A stretch of 64,000 nt of DNA. Origin: an uncultured Sutterella sp. GTDB taxonomy: Bacteria > Pseudomonadota > Gammaproteobacteria > Burkholderiales > Burkholderiaceae_F. Below the pieces are notes generated by a model that saw nothing but the letters and a program-made list of their open reading frames with translations, was not told the origin of the DNA and did no database searches. The stretch is taken from positions 1 through 64,000 of the forward strand of contig CATVXH010000012.1 in the NCBI GenBank assembly GCA_958347955.1, given 5' to 3'. Below, in pieces: positions 34,516-43,157 of the stretch (position 1 is its first letter; every line of letters begins with the position of its first letter). A program made the position numbers and the translations under genes.

Positions 34516-36228
34516 ATGTTCTTTCGATTTTTGGGCAGCCTTAGACAAAAGAGAGCAAATAACATTAAGGTCACTGAAACCAATCAGTTGTTGTGTCGGA
34601 ATATCCCCCGGCATTCAGATTTGTCATTGTCAAATGAAACTTATCCTCAGATATGTGGGATTCCTATTGCCCCTAGATCAGTGGATTTCTTTTGTAAGCG
34701 CTACGCAGATGAATTGCAGACATTGATACGTCAAATGCCGTTATCAGATGGTCAATTAGATGTGTTGTTAATGCCACTGATTAACCGGTTAATCTCTTAC
34801 GTGAATGTGTTACCTGCTTCCGAATTCCATCATCACTCCGGACCAGGAGGTCTTTTTCACCATTCTTTGCAATGTGCATCAAATTTGGTTTCTATGGCAC
34901 AAAACCAGGTATTTGAGGGGAAAACAAATCCAGAAAGTCGTTACCACAGTCAACAAGCATGGATATTAGGCGCTGCTGTTTTAGGTTTGGGTCATGACAT
35001 GGGGAAAATCTTTGACATGGATGTGATGTCTAGCTCTGAAAATTTATGGAATCCCTTAAAGGAGAGTTTGAATACATGGGTGAGTAGAGAAAAAATTAAA
35101 CAATTTTTTGTTATCTGGAAAAAGGATAGAGAGCACAAGAAGCATGAATTACGATCTTTGAGATTGATGTATTTAAAGCTGATTCCTCAGGCTTTTGAAA
35201 GGTATTTGGCAGAAACTAGAAAAATTGAAGTTTTTGACGCAATTGATCAGGCCATTCTATTTGGTACGGGACCATATGCAACATTGCTAAAAAAAGCAGA
35301 GGCGATATCCATCGAAGACGATTTCAAGAAAAGAAAAGCGTTAGGAGCGCAGTTTACTCAGGGCTCCTCTCCTCTTCTTTTGCCATTAATTACAGCCATA
35401 CAATCCTTATTGAATACAGGGCGTTGGACAGTTAATACCTCTCAGTCACCACTGTTCATGACGACTCAGGGCTTATTCTTATCCCTGAACTCTCAAACTG
35501 CTCAAGATATACATCACGCAGCTTGCCAGTTGCAAGCTTCATATGTTCCAGCCTCGATAGAGGGCTTGTGCCGAGTTTTTAATGAAGTGGGTTTGTTGGA
35601 GGCGAGTAATGGGAAAGATCTGTTTTGGACTGTCCAGTTATCGAAACCATTGGGTCAATTTTGTTCACTAATCAAAATTAAAAGTTCATTTGCTGTTTTC
35701 ATATTGGATTCAATTAAAGACATTAAACCTGTAGAAGTAAGTGCCTTTGGTTTTGACAAGAAAGATCCTAACGAAGATGAAACCAAACAACAGAATCTGA
35801 AAGACCGTCTTATCGCTCCTAAATCCAATTTTGATTTATCTGAGTTTAGAGCAACAAAGTCGCCAAGCAAGATTTCATTAGATACCGAAGAGGACATTGT
35901 TTTAATAAATAAACGCGAGTTCTGCGAAGTATTGGACACTCCTTTAGCAATTGATGAAGTAAAAAAGCTAATGAAAAGATGCGTGCTGACTATCCAATCA
36001 CAATTAAAAGAAGGAGGCGGGTTTTTCATAGAGAACTTGAGTATTTCTGAAGGAGGATGTCGAACTTGCAGTTCATTGGAGGTAGAGCGTTTTTTAAGAA
36101 ATCATCAAATTGGAGAAAAAGTACAAGAAATCATGTTTCGTCTTTATCGAGACATTTCTTCCGTTGAATTTGATCAAGTCCAACATCGCTTAGTTTTAAA
36201 GGCTGAAGAATATGAAAAATCAAAATGA
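34516..36228 (+). CDS. traI: MOBH relaxase TraI (TraI_2 / HD-type)
   Basis: The protein nicks DNA at the transfer origin to begin conjugative transfer. It carries the MOBH relaxase hallmarks: a histidine cluster HHHSGPGGLFHHSLQ (His105-107, 115-116) and an HD pair in LGLGHDMGK (160-161), typical of the TraI_2 domain of SXT/R391 and IncC elements. The C-terminal region is a winged-helix-like domain as in those relatives. The 570-residue size is somewhat shorter than SXT TraI (about 700). It overlaps the traD start by 17 bases. Confidence 0.82.
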   Translation: MFFRFLGSLRQKRANNIKVTETNQLLCRNIPRHSDLSLSNETYPQICGIPIAPRSVDFFCKRYADELQTLIRQMPLSDGQLDVLLMPLINRLISYVNVLPASEFHHHSGPGGLFHHSLQCASNLVSMAQNQVFEGKTNPESRYHSQQAWILGAAVLGLGHDMGKIFDMDVMSSSENLWNPLKESLNTWVSREKIKQFFVIWKKDREHKKHELRSLRLMYLKLIPQAFERYLAETRKIEVFDAIDQAILFGTGPYATLLKKAEAISIEDDFKKRKALGAQFTQGSSPLLLPLITAIQSLLNTGRWTVNTSQSPLFMTTQGLFLSLNSQTAQDIHHAACQLQASYVPASIEGLCRVFNEVGLLEASNGKDLFWTVQLSKPLGQFCSLIKIKSSFAVFILDSIKDIKPVEVSAFGFDKKDPNEDETKQQNLKDRLIAPKSNFDLSEFRATKSPSKISLDTEEDIVLINKREFCEVLDTPLAIDEVKKLMKRCVLTIQSQLKEGGGFFIENLSISEGGCRTCSSLEVERFLRNHQIGEKVQEIMFRLYRDISSVEFDQVQHRLVLKAEEYEKSK

Positions 36229-37492
36229 ATTAAGTTTGAATTTAGGCGCCAATTTTCAAGGGCTCCAGGCCATTTTGTGTTTTTTAGGATTTGCCGGGTA
36301 TGGGATAAGCGCGCTGGTTTTAACACAAATTGCGGCTCCTTTATTAGTGATGGGGGCGGCATTGCTAACGATTGGTCTTTTTAAAACAAAAAGTGCTTTT
36401 CACAAGCTGCGATTTGAATCTAAATTGATTGGAAATTACCGACGCTGGTTCACTTTAGATGAGTTGGTTGCTTTCAAGAAGTATCAGGCATGGGGCAATT
36501 CTCGATTAATAGGCTGGGGTTTTATTTGGGATAAAGCACATTGCCAGAACGTGGCAGATTTCTTCAAGGATTCATGGAGAAAGAAGTACCGTCAAAGTCT
36601 TGCGAATGCAAAGAAAGTTTCTTTTATTCGGGATCATTTAAAAATGGTTATTACGAAACCTTCTGAAGTTTGGCAGGTATTTAGGGTAATAGATCAGCAA
36701 GTGGCCTCAGAACCGGGCTATCGTTGGATACATGCATTAGGAGACGAGAAAGTTCAATGTATTTCAGGTAAGGACTTAGAAGGCCACATGGCAGTGTTTG
36801 GAACGACAGGAGCCGGGAAGTCAAGGTTTTTAGAGTTGCAGATTGTACAAGCCATATTGGAAGGGAAAACTGTAATTGTTCTTGATCCTAAGGGGGATCA
36901 AGCATTAGTTCAATCCATGAAATATGCCTGTGATAAAGCTAGAAGAGGCAATGATTTCCTTTATTTCCACCTTGCTCATCCAGATAAGTCAATCAATATT
37001 AATTTGCTGGCTAATTATTCTCGTGAAGATGAAGTAGCTTCAAGAATTGTTGATACTTTGCCTGGTCAGGGAGGAGATGGCCAAGTCTTTATAGACATGG
37101 GTAGAGGAGCATTAAGAACTATTTGTGACGGAATAAAGATTTTGGGTAAAAAGCCAACATTTCTGCTCTTACACCATTATTTTGCAAACCGGCAGGAGTT
37201 AGCGCTGAAAGTTTTAGAAACGGTTTTGCCGCAAAGTGATAAGAAATTCCAAGAGAAATATTCTTTTGCAGAAAGTAAAACAGCTCTAAAAAGGCTGACG
37301 GATTTAATCAACCTCTATCGTTCTAAAGGCATTCCCTCGCCGGAGTTGGATGGAATTATTGCTTTAGCCGAAAGGGATGAAGAATCGTTTCAGAAAACGA
37401 CCCAAAGCACATGGCTTTTATTGAGTACGTTGACGCGAGGAGATTTAGGAAAAAATTATCGCCTATTGATGATGAGTCTCAGGGAAATTTGA
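36212..37492 (+). CDS. traD: Type IV coupling protein TraD, 5' part (frame ends early)
   Basis: TraD-like coupling ATPases carry the relaxosome to the secretion channel. The N-terminus has two transmembrane helices (about 20-58), then Walker A GTTGAGKS (197-204) and VIVLDPKGD. The reading frame stops at 37492, but homology continues in the -1 frame from the A6 run at 37450-37455, where Walker B and the C-terminus are encoded. Either the gene is broken by one base or a -1 shift at the A-AAA-AAT heptamer makes the full product of about 640 residues. Confidence 0.8.
   Translation: MKNQNELSLNLGANFQGLQAILCFLGFAGYGISALVLTQIAAPLLVMGAALLTIGLFKTKSAFHKLRFESKLIGNYRRWFTLDELVAFKKYQAWGNSRLIGWGFIWDKAHCQNVADFFKDSWRKKYRQSLANAKKVSFIRDHLKMVITKPSEVWQVFRVIDQQVASEPGYRWIHALGDEKVQCISGKDLEGHMAVFGTTGAGKSRFLELQIVQAILEGKTVIVLDPKGDQALVQSMKYACDKARRGNDFLYFHLAHPDKSININLLANYSREDEVASRIVDTLPGQGGDGQVFIDMGRGALRTICDGIKILGKKPTFLLLHHYFANRQELALKVLETVLPQSDKKFQEKYSFAESKTALKRLTDLINLYRSKGIPSPELDGIIALAERDEESFQKTTQSTWLLLSTLTRGDLGKNYRLLMMSLREI
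37450..37456 (+). promoter_or_regulatory. Candidate -1 slippery heptamer in traD
   Basis: In the zero frame the codons are GGA AAA AAT, giving A-AAA-AAT, which fits the X-XXY-YYZ slippery pattern. Shifting back one base joins the two halves of TraD. A simple indel in the A6 run would look the same. Confidence 0.45.
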
Positions 37493-38133
37493 TTTTCTAT
37501 GACACAAGAAAAATCATTGATAAGCATTCTGTCTTGTACGTTGGATTAGATGCGCTAACAGATTCCGGTATGGCTAAAACAATAGGTTCAATGGTGTTAT
37601 CGGATCTGGCAGCTACAGCTGGTGCACGTTATGACTTTGAAACTTCATCTTCTCCAGTAGCGCTTTTTGTTGATGAAGCTGCAGAGCTTAGTTGTGAACC
37701 TTTTACTCAAATGCTTAACAAATCTAGAGGAGCAAAATTTTCGATTTGTTTGGCATCACAAACAATTTCAGATTTTGTGGCCAAAGCTAAGGATAAGGCA
37801 GAGGCATCTAGAATTCTCGCCAATTTAAACAACTTTGTTGCCTTGAGATGTAACGATGTGGAAACACAGAAGTTCCTAACGGAACGAATCCCCAAAACGA
37901 GGATTCAGATAACTACTAAGTCACATGGGGTTTCTACATCTTCCAAATTAGTGGCTCACGGTGCTTCTATCAGTGAACGAATAACAGAGGAAGAAACCGA
38001 TTTGGTAGCAAGTTCTTTACTGGGGACATTACCGAATTGTGAATTTTTTGGGATTTTTGCCGGAGGGCATGTTATTAAAGGACGAGTGCCTATTTTGGTT
38101 AAAAATAAAGCGCAGTTTAGGGAGAATGCATAA
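37454..38133 (+). CDS. traD: Type IV coupling protein TraD, 3' part (read in the -1 frame)
   Basis: This frame carries the second half of the same ATPase: VLYVGLDALTDSGMAKTIG, Walker B-like VALFVDEAAEL, and SICLASQTISDF, all standard for SXT TraD. It has no good start of its own; the open frame extends upstream to about 37411 but overlaps the first frame. It ends TAATG, overlapping the DUF4400 gene start. Confidence 0.75.
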
Positions 38134-38756
38134 TGAAAAGAAATCAAAACTCGCCAACAGAAATTTCTGCGATCATCACCTTGATAACATCCCTTGGAGT
38201 GTCAATTTCGATACTTTGGGGACTCATCTTCGTGTCACCAGAATCTGCTTACCAAATAATGAAGAATGAATTGGATAGCATGCTTCTATACCCTAAGTGG
38301 CCAGCTGAATTAGCAGGACAGATTTATAGTTATTTAAATGTTGATAAGTGGGCTCAACTTTGGCTCGATAGCGGTAGCGTAAGTGGAGTAAGAAATCCAA
38401 TAGAAACAATGATGATAAATTGGATGGAGCAAAGGTTTGAGGTATGGCGTTTTGTACTTTATGCCTTTTTGTCAAGGCTTAGTTATGCCTTCTACTGGCT
38501 AATTATCTTTTCTCCTGCAGCCCTGATTTCGTTGTGTTGCGGCTATTTTCAACGTGAGATGCAAAAAGGACAATTCTTTTTTACTTCTCCCTTCCGGATG
38601 GGATTATGTACGTTATCTTTTAAGTTTTGTCTTTGCACATTATTGATGGCGCTTTGTCTGCCACTTCCCGTGGATATGTGGATATTTGCGCTTTTAACCG
38701 GTCTAATGTCGCTTTCTAGTGGTTTGTTTGTTAAGCATTTACAAAAAGAGCTCTAA
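38133..38756 (+). CDS. DUF4400 integrating conjugative element membrane protein
   Basis: A 207-residue protein with four predicted transmembrane helices (about residues 14-34, 108-140, 165-185 and 185-200). In SXT/R391 and related elements a DUF4400 protein is encoded right after traD, and that order is kept here. Its function is unknown but it is linked to transfer. Start ATG overlaps the traD stop (TAATG). Confidence 0.72.
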   Translation: MKRNQNSPTEISAIITLITSLGVSISILWGLIFVSPESAYQIMKNELDSMLLYPKWPAELAGQIYSYLNVDKWAQLWLDSGSVSGVRNPIETMMINWMEQRFEVWRFVLYAFLSRLSYAFYWLIIFSPAALISLCCGYFQREMQKGQFFFTSPFRMGLCTLSFKFCLCTLLMALCLPLPVDMWIFALLTGLMSLSSGLFVKHLQKEL

Positions 38757-38766
38757 AATCGTGGCC

Positions 38767-38815
38767 GGGACTGGAACTTTCTCTTGTCCTAACAGAGGCG
38801 GTTAGAAAGTTCCAG
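38767..38815 (+). other. Orphan copy of the bistable RNA element
   Basis: A perfect 12-base-pair stem CTGGAACTTTCT/AGAAAGTTCCAG (38771-38782 and 38804-38815) encloses a CCT...AGG segment, and an alternative stem GGGAC/GTCCT overlaps it. The architecture matches the five leaders at 41988-48155, but no plus-strand gene follows. In SXT-type elements traL would come next, so this may be a leader whose gene was lost. Confidence 0.5.
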
Positions 38816-38842
38816 ATTGTTTGTGTGGAAATGATTTGACGA

Positions 38843-40165
38843 TCAATTTTTAGGCTTAGGTGCCCAGGGATCCATCCCAATTACATCTTCATAATATTCG
38901 ACGGCTTTATCAAGATCGAATTCTTTTTCTTCTTTATCAGCCTCGCAAAATGGACTCAAGTTTGGGGTCATCATCAGTTTGTCGTTTGGAGCCATATGTT
39001 CTTTAATTCGATTTTCAATTTCACCAACACGACGCACACGTTCACGAATTTCTTCCCGTGTCGCAATTCTCAAGGGACAGTGCTTCTCAGGGTGAAGTTT
39101 TCGATTCACTTCGAATTCTCTTTCAAAGAGCAAATGGATATCTTGTTCTGATAACAATAGCCCTTCGATAAGAACGTATATGACTTTGATAATTTCGGCT
39201 TGTTCTTCAAGAGTTTTTTCATGCCAGTTCTTCCAAAAAGGCCTTAAAAGACTTTTCTTTTGACGGTTGAATCCATGGAAAGTTATCCAGATGAAATCAG
39301 GAGGACAAGTGGGGAGCCTCCACCTTGAATCTGGAGCTTCAAAAATATCTTTAGATGAAAGCAGTAATTTACGCCATATGTATTCACGATAGACCGCAGC
39401 CGGCCAATCTGAGCGTGTGTAGCTGAACGGTAAATTGAAATTAAGATTACTCAATGAAGGTTTGGCAGTGTAAAAGTATTGATCTAATTGTCTAAGGATA
39501 TGTTTAAAAGAATAATCCTCTTGACACAACAGCCCTAATGCACGGGCAACTTCACGTGCTTTTTCAAGAAGAAATTTGTCACTATCGTGGATACATACAC
39601 AATAGGGTAATCTGGTTTCAGCACGCTTTAGTTCATAGTATCGTTGTTCAACGTTTTCATTCTCCCAATCATCCCAAAGATCATCAAGGTTATTTTCTCT
39701 GTTTTTTTCGATCTGAGAATTTCGTTCGTCTTCAGTGAGAATCGAAAAGTCCGGTTTGGATTGGGAAAGGTCAATTCTTTCAACTGGTCTGTCATAATCA
39801 TCAATAAGGCCCAAGGATTTAAGGAGATGTTTCTTCCAGCGATATTCCTGAGGCGAGCATGAACCATCGGGACATTCCTCAAATTCTCCTTCTTTTCTCC
39901 CAATTTCAAAAAAATTATGATGTCCACGAAAGGTTTTATTAAGTAGATCCAGATTCTCTTTAACATTCTCCGGATGGTAAATCTTCATGTTGTAGCCCGT
40001 AAGAGTGTCGAGAATTTTTTCATGGAAATTTTTTCTGTCTTCTTCAGTGAGCTCTTTCTCTGAAGCTCGGACTTCAGCTCTTTTAATTTCAAAATAATGC
40101 TGTTCAAGGTTTTCGTAATCCCATTCAATCCACAAGTCGTCTAATACGTTTTTCGGTTTTTCCAT
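38843..40165 (-). CDS. Hypothetical protein with tandem W-x2-W-x5-EQ modules
   Basis: No family recognised. The 440 residues contain a duplicated module of about 115 residues: VLDDLWIEWDYENLEQHY (7-24) with QEYRWKKHLLKS (107-118), and NLDDLWDDWENENVEQRY (159-176) with REYIWRKLLLSS. A third degenerate copy (FWKNWHEKTLEEQ) lies near residue 310. The protein is acidic and helical, without signal or membrane segments. It lies on the minus strand inside a block inserted between the transfer and recombination genes. Confidence 0.7.
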   Translation of the reverse strand: MEKPKNVLDDLWIEWDYENLEQHYFEIKRAEVRASEKELTEEDRKNFHEKILDTLTGYNMKIYHPENVKENLDLLNKTFRGHHNFFEIGRKEGEFEECPDGSCSPQEYRWKKHLLKSLGLIDDYDRPVERIDLSQSKPDFSILTEDERNSQIEKNRENNLDDLWDDWENENVEQRYYELKRAETRLPYCVCIHDSDKFLLEKAREVARALGLLCQEDYSFKHILRQLDQYFYTAKPSLSNLNFNLPFSYTRSDWPAAVYREYIWRKLLLSSKDIFEAPDSRWRLPTCPPDFIWITFHGFNRQKKSLLRPFWKNWHEKTLEEQAEIIKVIYVLIEGLLLSEQDIHLLFEREFEVNRKLHPEKHCPLRIATREEIRERVRRVGEIENRIKEHMAPNDKLMMTPNLSPFCEADKEEKEFDLDKAVEYYEDVIGMDPWAPKPKN

Positions 40166-40302
40166 GGTGAAATTCCTTGATTCTTAGTCAATACAAAATG
40201 ACTAGTCTTTGAGAATTAGATTTATGAATTAGCAACGCTTATATTGACAGAGAATTTTAATGGCATTGCCAAAAAGCATGTGCGTGTGGGCTGACTATTT
40301 AG

Positions 40303-40716
40303 GGGCGCATTGTTAAGAACGATAGTTTAAAAATTATCTACCCTGAAACCACAAGTAACGGAATAGAAATTTGGAAAAATGGTGCGCCCCAAAAGCCATT
40401 CAGAATTCTAGGAATTATTAACTCTTCCGTCACAGAGGGAGTGGGAGCCCAGACTATGCTTGAAAGCGCAGTTGTCAGTAAAGCCAAGAAGGTGGGAGCT
40501 GATGCGGTCATTGTTATAGACGCGCAATATCAACCGGGAAGTGGAGCCTACTCTGGTCCGTCCTATTGGCAACCATCAACTTCTAGTAATGCTGGTACAG
40601 CTTTTTGGGACGGAGCTAATTCTGGATCGGCAATGGCTTCAAGTTGGTTGTCCATGGCAAGCGCATATGGCGAAATCAGTATTAAGTTCTACGCCATTAA
40701 GTACGTTAGGGAGTAG
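40303..40716 (+). pseudogene. 5'-truncated gene for a small putative surface/lipoprotein
   Basis: The obvious start is GTG 40441, but the same frame is open back to 40303 and reads protein-like: DSLKIIYPETTSNGIEIWKNG then KPFRILGIINSSVTEGVGAQ. There is no ATG, GTG or TTG between 40303 and 40441, and no signal peptide. A nearby ATG in another frame (40279) starts a short peptide. I infer loss of the 5' end by deletion or frameshift. The intact relatives probably begin with a lipoprotein signal. Confidence 0.5.
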
Positions 40717-40718
40717 TC

Positions 40719-41066
40719 ATGATTAAGCGGATCAGTTTGTTGGTAGCAGTCCTTCTAGCAGGAATGGCGATGACTGCTTCTGCCGGACATCTTCGCTCAG
40801 ATGGTTTCGGAGGATATTATGATAGCGATGGAGGTCACTACCGTTCAGACGGTTTTGGTGGCTTCTATGATCCTGATGGTAATCATGTGCGCTCAGATGG
40901 TTTTGGAGGTTACTACGATCAACGGGGTAACCATACGAGAAGTGATGGCTTTGGGGACTACTACCACCACGACGGCGGACACACGAGATCCGATGGGTTC
41001 GGTGGTTACTATACGCCAGAGAATCGCCACGTACGCCCAGATGGTTTTGGAGGTTATTTTTACTGA
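40719..41066 (+). CDS. Secreted small protein of six RSDGFGGYY repeats
   Basis: A signal peptide (MIKRISLLVAVLLAGMAMTASA) is followed by six tandem units of about 16 residues with the core H-x-RSDGFGGYYD-x-DG, filling the mature protein. The Gly/Tyr/Asp-rich repeat has no enzyme motif; similar repeats are seen in small periplasmic or surface proteins. The ATG begins just after the stop of the preceding truncated gene, so both may be one unit. Confidence 0.72.
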   Translation: MIKRISLLVAVLLAGMAMTASAGHLRSDGFGGYYDSDGGHYRSDGFGGFYDPDGNHVRSDGFGGYYDQRGNHTRSDGFGDYYHHDGGHTRSDGFGGYYTPENRHVRPDGFGGYFY

Positions 41067-41070
41067 TAAT

Positions 41071-41709
41071 TTAGGGCGATTTAGCTACCTTCGAAAATGA
41101 ATTAACTCGGATTTGGTTTATTGCTTTGCAGAATTGACGATAGCGATAGACCCATGATTTGATTGTTTCATCGCTATCATCTGGGGATAAGACGTTGTTG
41201 ATCTCCAGCTTTTCAGTCGCGGCAATTAATGTATCCAACATTTGGGTCAAATTGACCAATCTCATTGAAAATCCTGTTCTGACGGGTACCTCAAATTCAC
41301 GTTTGTGGTCGTAAATAATGTTTTGATTCTCTATAGGAACATCTCTTTCTAACAGTTGATTCATTTCGTTAGCCGTTTGAGATAGTTCACTAGAAAACTT
41401 CTCGAAAAGTTCCCCTAGGACTTTCTCTGATTTTTTTGCGTCTGCAATACGAAATTGATTTCGTGCGACTTTTGTTGCAACGTAAAGAGAATAGTCAACA
41501 CGGATATAGTAGTGTTCAAAGACTTGTTGAACTTGGTTCGTATTGAGGATAAATTTTTTTATCAGTGCTGGCTTTGAGTAATCAGAACTATTTTTTCTAA
41601 CATGGCTTTCAATATCAGGGATGGAGTCATGTGCCAAATCTTCGGAGTGTAGTCTTCCGTCTCGACGAATTGTCAAGCCTTTTGTATTCAAAGTTTCTTT
41701 TCCCGTCAT
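41071..41709 (-). CDS. DUF1845/AcaB-like integrating conjugative element protein
   Basis: A 212-residue protein with the segments YDHKREFEVPVRTGFSMRLVNLTQMLDTLIAATE and KSWVYRYRQFCKAINQIR that recall the DUF1845 (AcaB) family. AcaB is a regulator of IncC plasmids that works with SXT-type elements, which fits the neighbourhood. The start MTGKETLNTKG at 41709 is preferred to 41763. It is divergent from the recombination operon. Assignment is moderate. Confidence 0.5.
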   Translation of the reverse strand: MTGKETLNTKGLTIRRDGRLHSEDLAHDSIPDIESHVRKNSSDYSKPALIKKFILNTNQVQQVFEHYYIRVDYSLYVATKVARNQFRIADAKKSEKVLGELFEKFSSELSQTANEMNQLLERDVPIENQNIIYDHKREFEVPVRTGFSMRLVNLTQMLDTLIAATEKLEINNVLSPDDSDETIKSWVYRYRQFCKAINQIRVNSFSKVAKSP

Positions 41710-41987
41710 TGTCCTGTCTCTCTTGTGTAGACATGACAAGCGTAGTAGTTTAACGAGAAACACACAATCCCGAAATTAGCCAGATTTGGTTGATTTTGAG
41801 GATGACAAGCTCAGAGAGAACTGATATCTATAAAGAGAGAAATGCAGATTACTGCCGTGACTCTTTTAATCAACACGTAAAAATGATTGAACAGCCCTCT
41901 GTGATGACTGTGACACAGGCCGCACGCTGAGCGAGATATAAAAGCAGCTTCTCTTTGGTGGATGATTCTTGACTACCTAATCTTTTA
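41710..41987. promoter_or_regulatory. Divergent promoter region between DUF1845 gene and recombination operon
   Basis: About 280 bases with no gene. It contains an inverted repeat CTGTG/CACAG (41899-41903 and 41914-41918) and an AT-rich GATATAAAAG near 41935, ahead of the first RNA leader. A promoter for the recombination operon is expected here. I saw no other structure. Confidence 0.35.
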
Positions 41988-42042
41988 CCCGTCTTGGGGA
42001 GTTTCTTCCCGAGAGGGGCGGACTCCCTTTTTTATGGAGTTC
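41988..42042 (+). promoter_or_regulatory. Bistable RNA leader, copy 1 (MoxR-like gene)
   Basis: Fold 1: CCCGTCTTGGG (41988-41998) with CCCGAGAGGGG (42008-42018), ten pairs with one mismatch. Fold 2: GGGAGTTT (41997-42004) with GGACTCCC (42020-42027) around a CCC-GAGA-GGGG tetraloop hairpin. The arm GGACTCC (42020-42026) can also pair with GGAGTTC (42036-42042), which contains the ribosome site of the ATG at 42046. Six T residues follow fold 2. Confidence 0.65.
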
Positions 42043-42045
42043 GCA

Positions 42046-43053
42046 ATGAATGAAAATCTTCTTCTTTCTCCGGAATTTCAATATTTCGGTGCGGATGTGT
42101 TCACCAACGTTTATGACGGAGGTCGACACATAAAAATGCCTCAATCCATACGGATTTTGGGCTTTTCTAATGCTGAAGATCCCGCTATTCCTCAACGACA
42201 TGAAAACTATATTTTTCGGCGTGAGGTTTTAAGGGATCTTTTAGGATTTCTTAGAAAGCCGAATAACGACGCTTTGTTTATTACTGGCCCAACTGGCAGT
42301 GGTAAAACGAGTTCCGTATGTGAGGTTTGTGCTCGTTTGAATTGGCCCGTTCAGCAACTGACGCTGAACAGCCGATTTGAATTTAGTCAATTAACCGGTC
42401 ATTTCACTTTTTCTTCACAAAAACCAGGAGAAGCGCCACAAATGAGGTTCCAATACGGACCATTAGCAGTGGCGATGAAATTTGGTCATGTGCTCATACT
42501 CAATGAAATCGATTTGGCTGATGCAGGGGAACTTGCTGGACTAAACGATATTTTGGAGGGGCGGCCGTTGGTTTTAACTGAAAATGCAGCAGAAGTGATT
42601 ACTCCACATCCGATGTTTAGAGTGATCGCAACAGCCAACTCTTCAGGAAATGGTGATGCAACCGGCCGATATGTCGGTGTTCAACTTCAAAATTTGGCTT
42701 TCTTGGATCGCTTTCGCTATTTGAGAGTGAATTATCAAGATCCAAAGATCGAAGAGGAGTTGTTGGGCTTGGTTGTGCCAACTATGAAGCCTGTTTTAGG
42801 TGCGATGGTTAGGCTTGCCAATGAAGTCAGACAACTTTTTGCAGAAGGCCGTTTATCGCTTACTCTTTCGACACGCACACTCGTGCGTTGGGCCCAAATA
42901 GCTAACGATTTTCGAAACTCTCCTAACTCTTTGGAGTATGGATTGGAACGAGCGTTATTAATTCGGGCTGAACCGGAAGAGTCAGAAGCTATTGTGAGTC
43001 TATGTAGAACTGTATTCGGTGATACATGGGCACAAGAAACCAGTTCGCGCTGA
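42046..43053 (+). CDS. MoxR/CobS-like AAA ATPase
   Basis: A 335-residue AAA protein with Walker A GPTGSGKTS, Walker B HVLILNEIDLAD and sensor ATANSSGNGD, plus the RFRYLRVNY segment of the MoxR/CobS group. SXT-like elements carry a cobS-like gene beside bet and exo, and MoxR ATPases usually work with VWA proteins such as the one encoded at 46499. The start ATG 42046 (MNENLLL) has GGAG upstream; in-frame starts at 41962 and 42034 are less likely. Confidence 0.85.
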   Translation: MNENLLLSPEFQYFGADVFTNVYDGGRHIKMPQSIRILGFSNAEDPAIPQRHENYIFRREVLRDLLGFLRKPNNDALFITGPTGSGKTSSVCEVCARLNWPVQQLTLNSRFEFSQLTGHFTFSSQKPGEAPQMRFQYGPLAVAMKFGHVLILNEIDLADAGELAGLNDILEGRPLVLTENAAEVITPHPMFRVIATANSSGNGDATGRYVGVQLQNLAFLDRFRYLRVNYQDPKIEEELLGLVVPTMKPVLGAMVRLANEVRQLFAEGRLSLTLSTRTLVRWAQIANDFRNSPNSLEYGLERALLIRAEPEESEAIVSLCRTVFGDTWAQETSSR

Positions 43054-43072
43054 AATAGCGGACTACCAACTA

Positions 43073-43154
43073 CCTGTCATAGGGACATTTATTTTCCCTA
43101 TGAGGGGGAAATGTCTTTATGGCGGGTTTCTTTTTACCCATTATGGAGATATTT
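43073..43154 (+). promoter_or_regulatory. Bistable RNA leader, copy 2 (bet gene)
   Basis: Fold 1: CATAGGGA (43078-43085) with TCCCTATG (43095-43102), eight perfect pairs. Fold 2: GACATTT (43084-43090) with AAATGTC (43109-43115) around a CCC-TATGA-GGG hairpin. The arm AAATGTCTTT (43109-43118) can instead pair over ten positions, three of them G-T, with GGAGATATTT (43145-43154), which holds the ribosome site of the ATG at 43158. Confidence 0.65.
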
Positions 43155-43157
43155 ATC

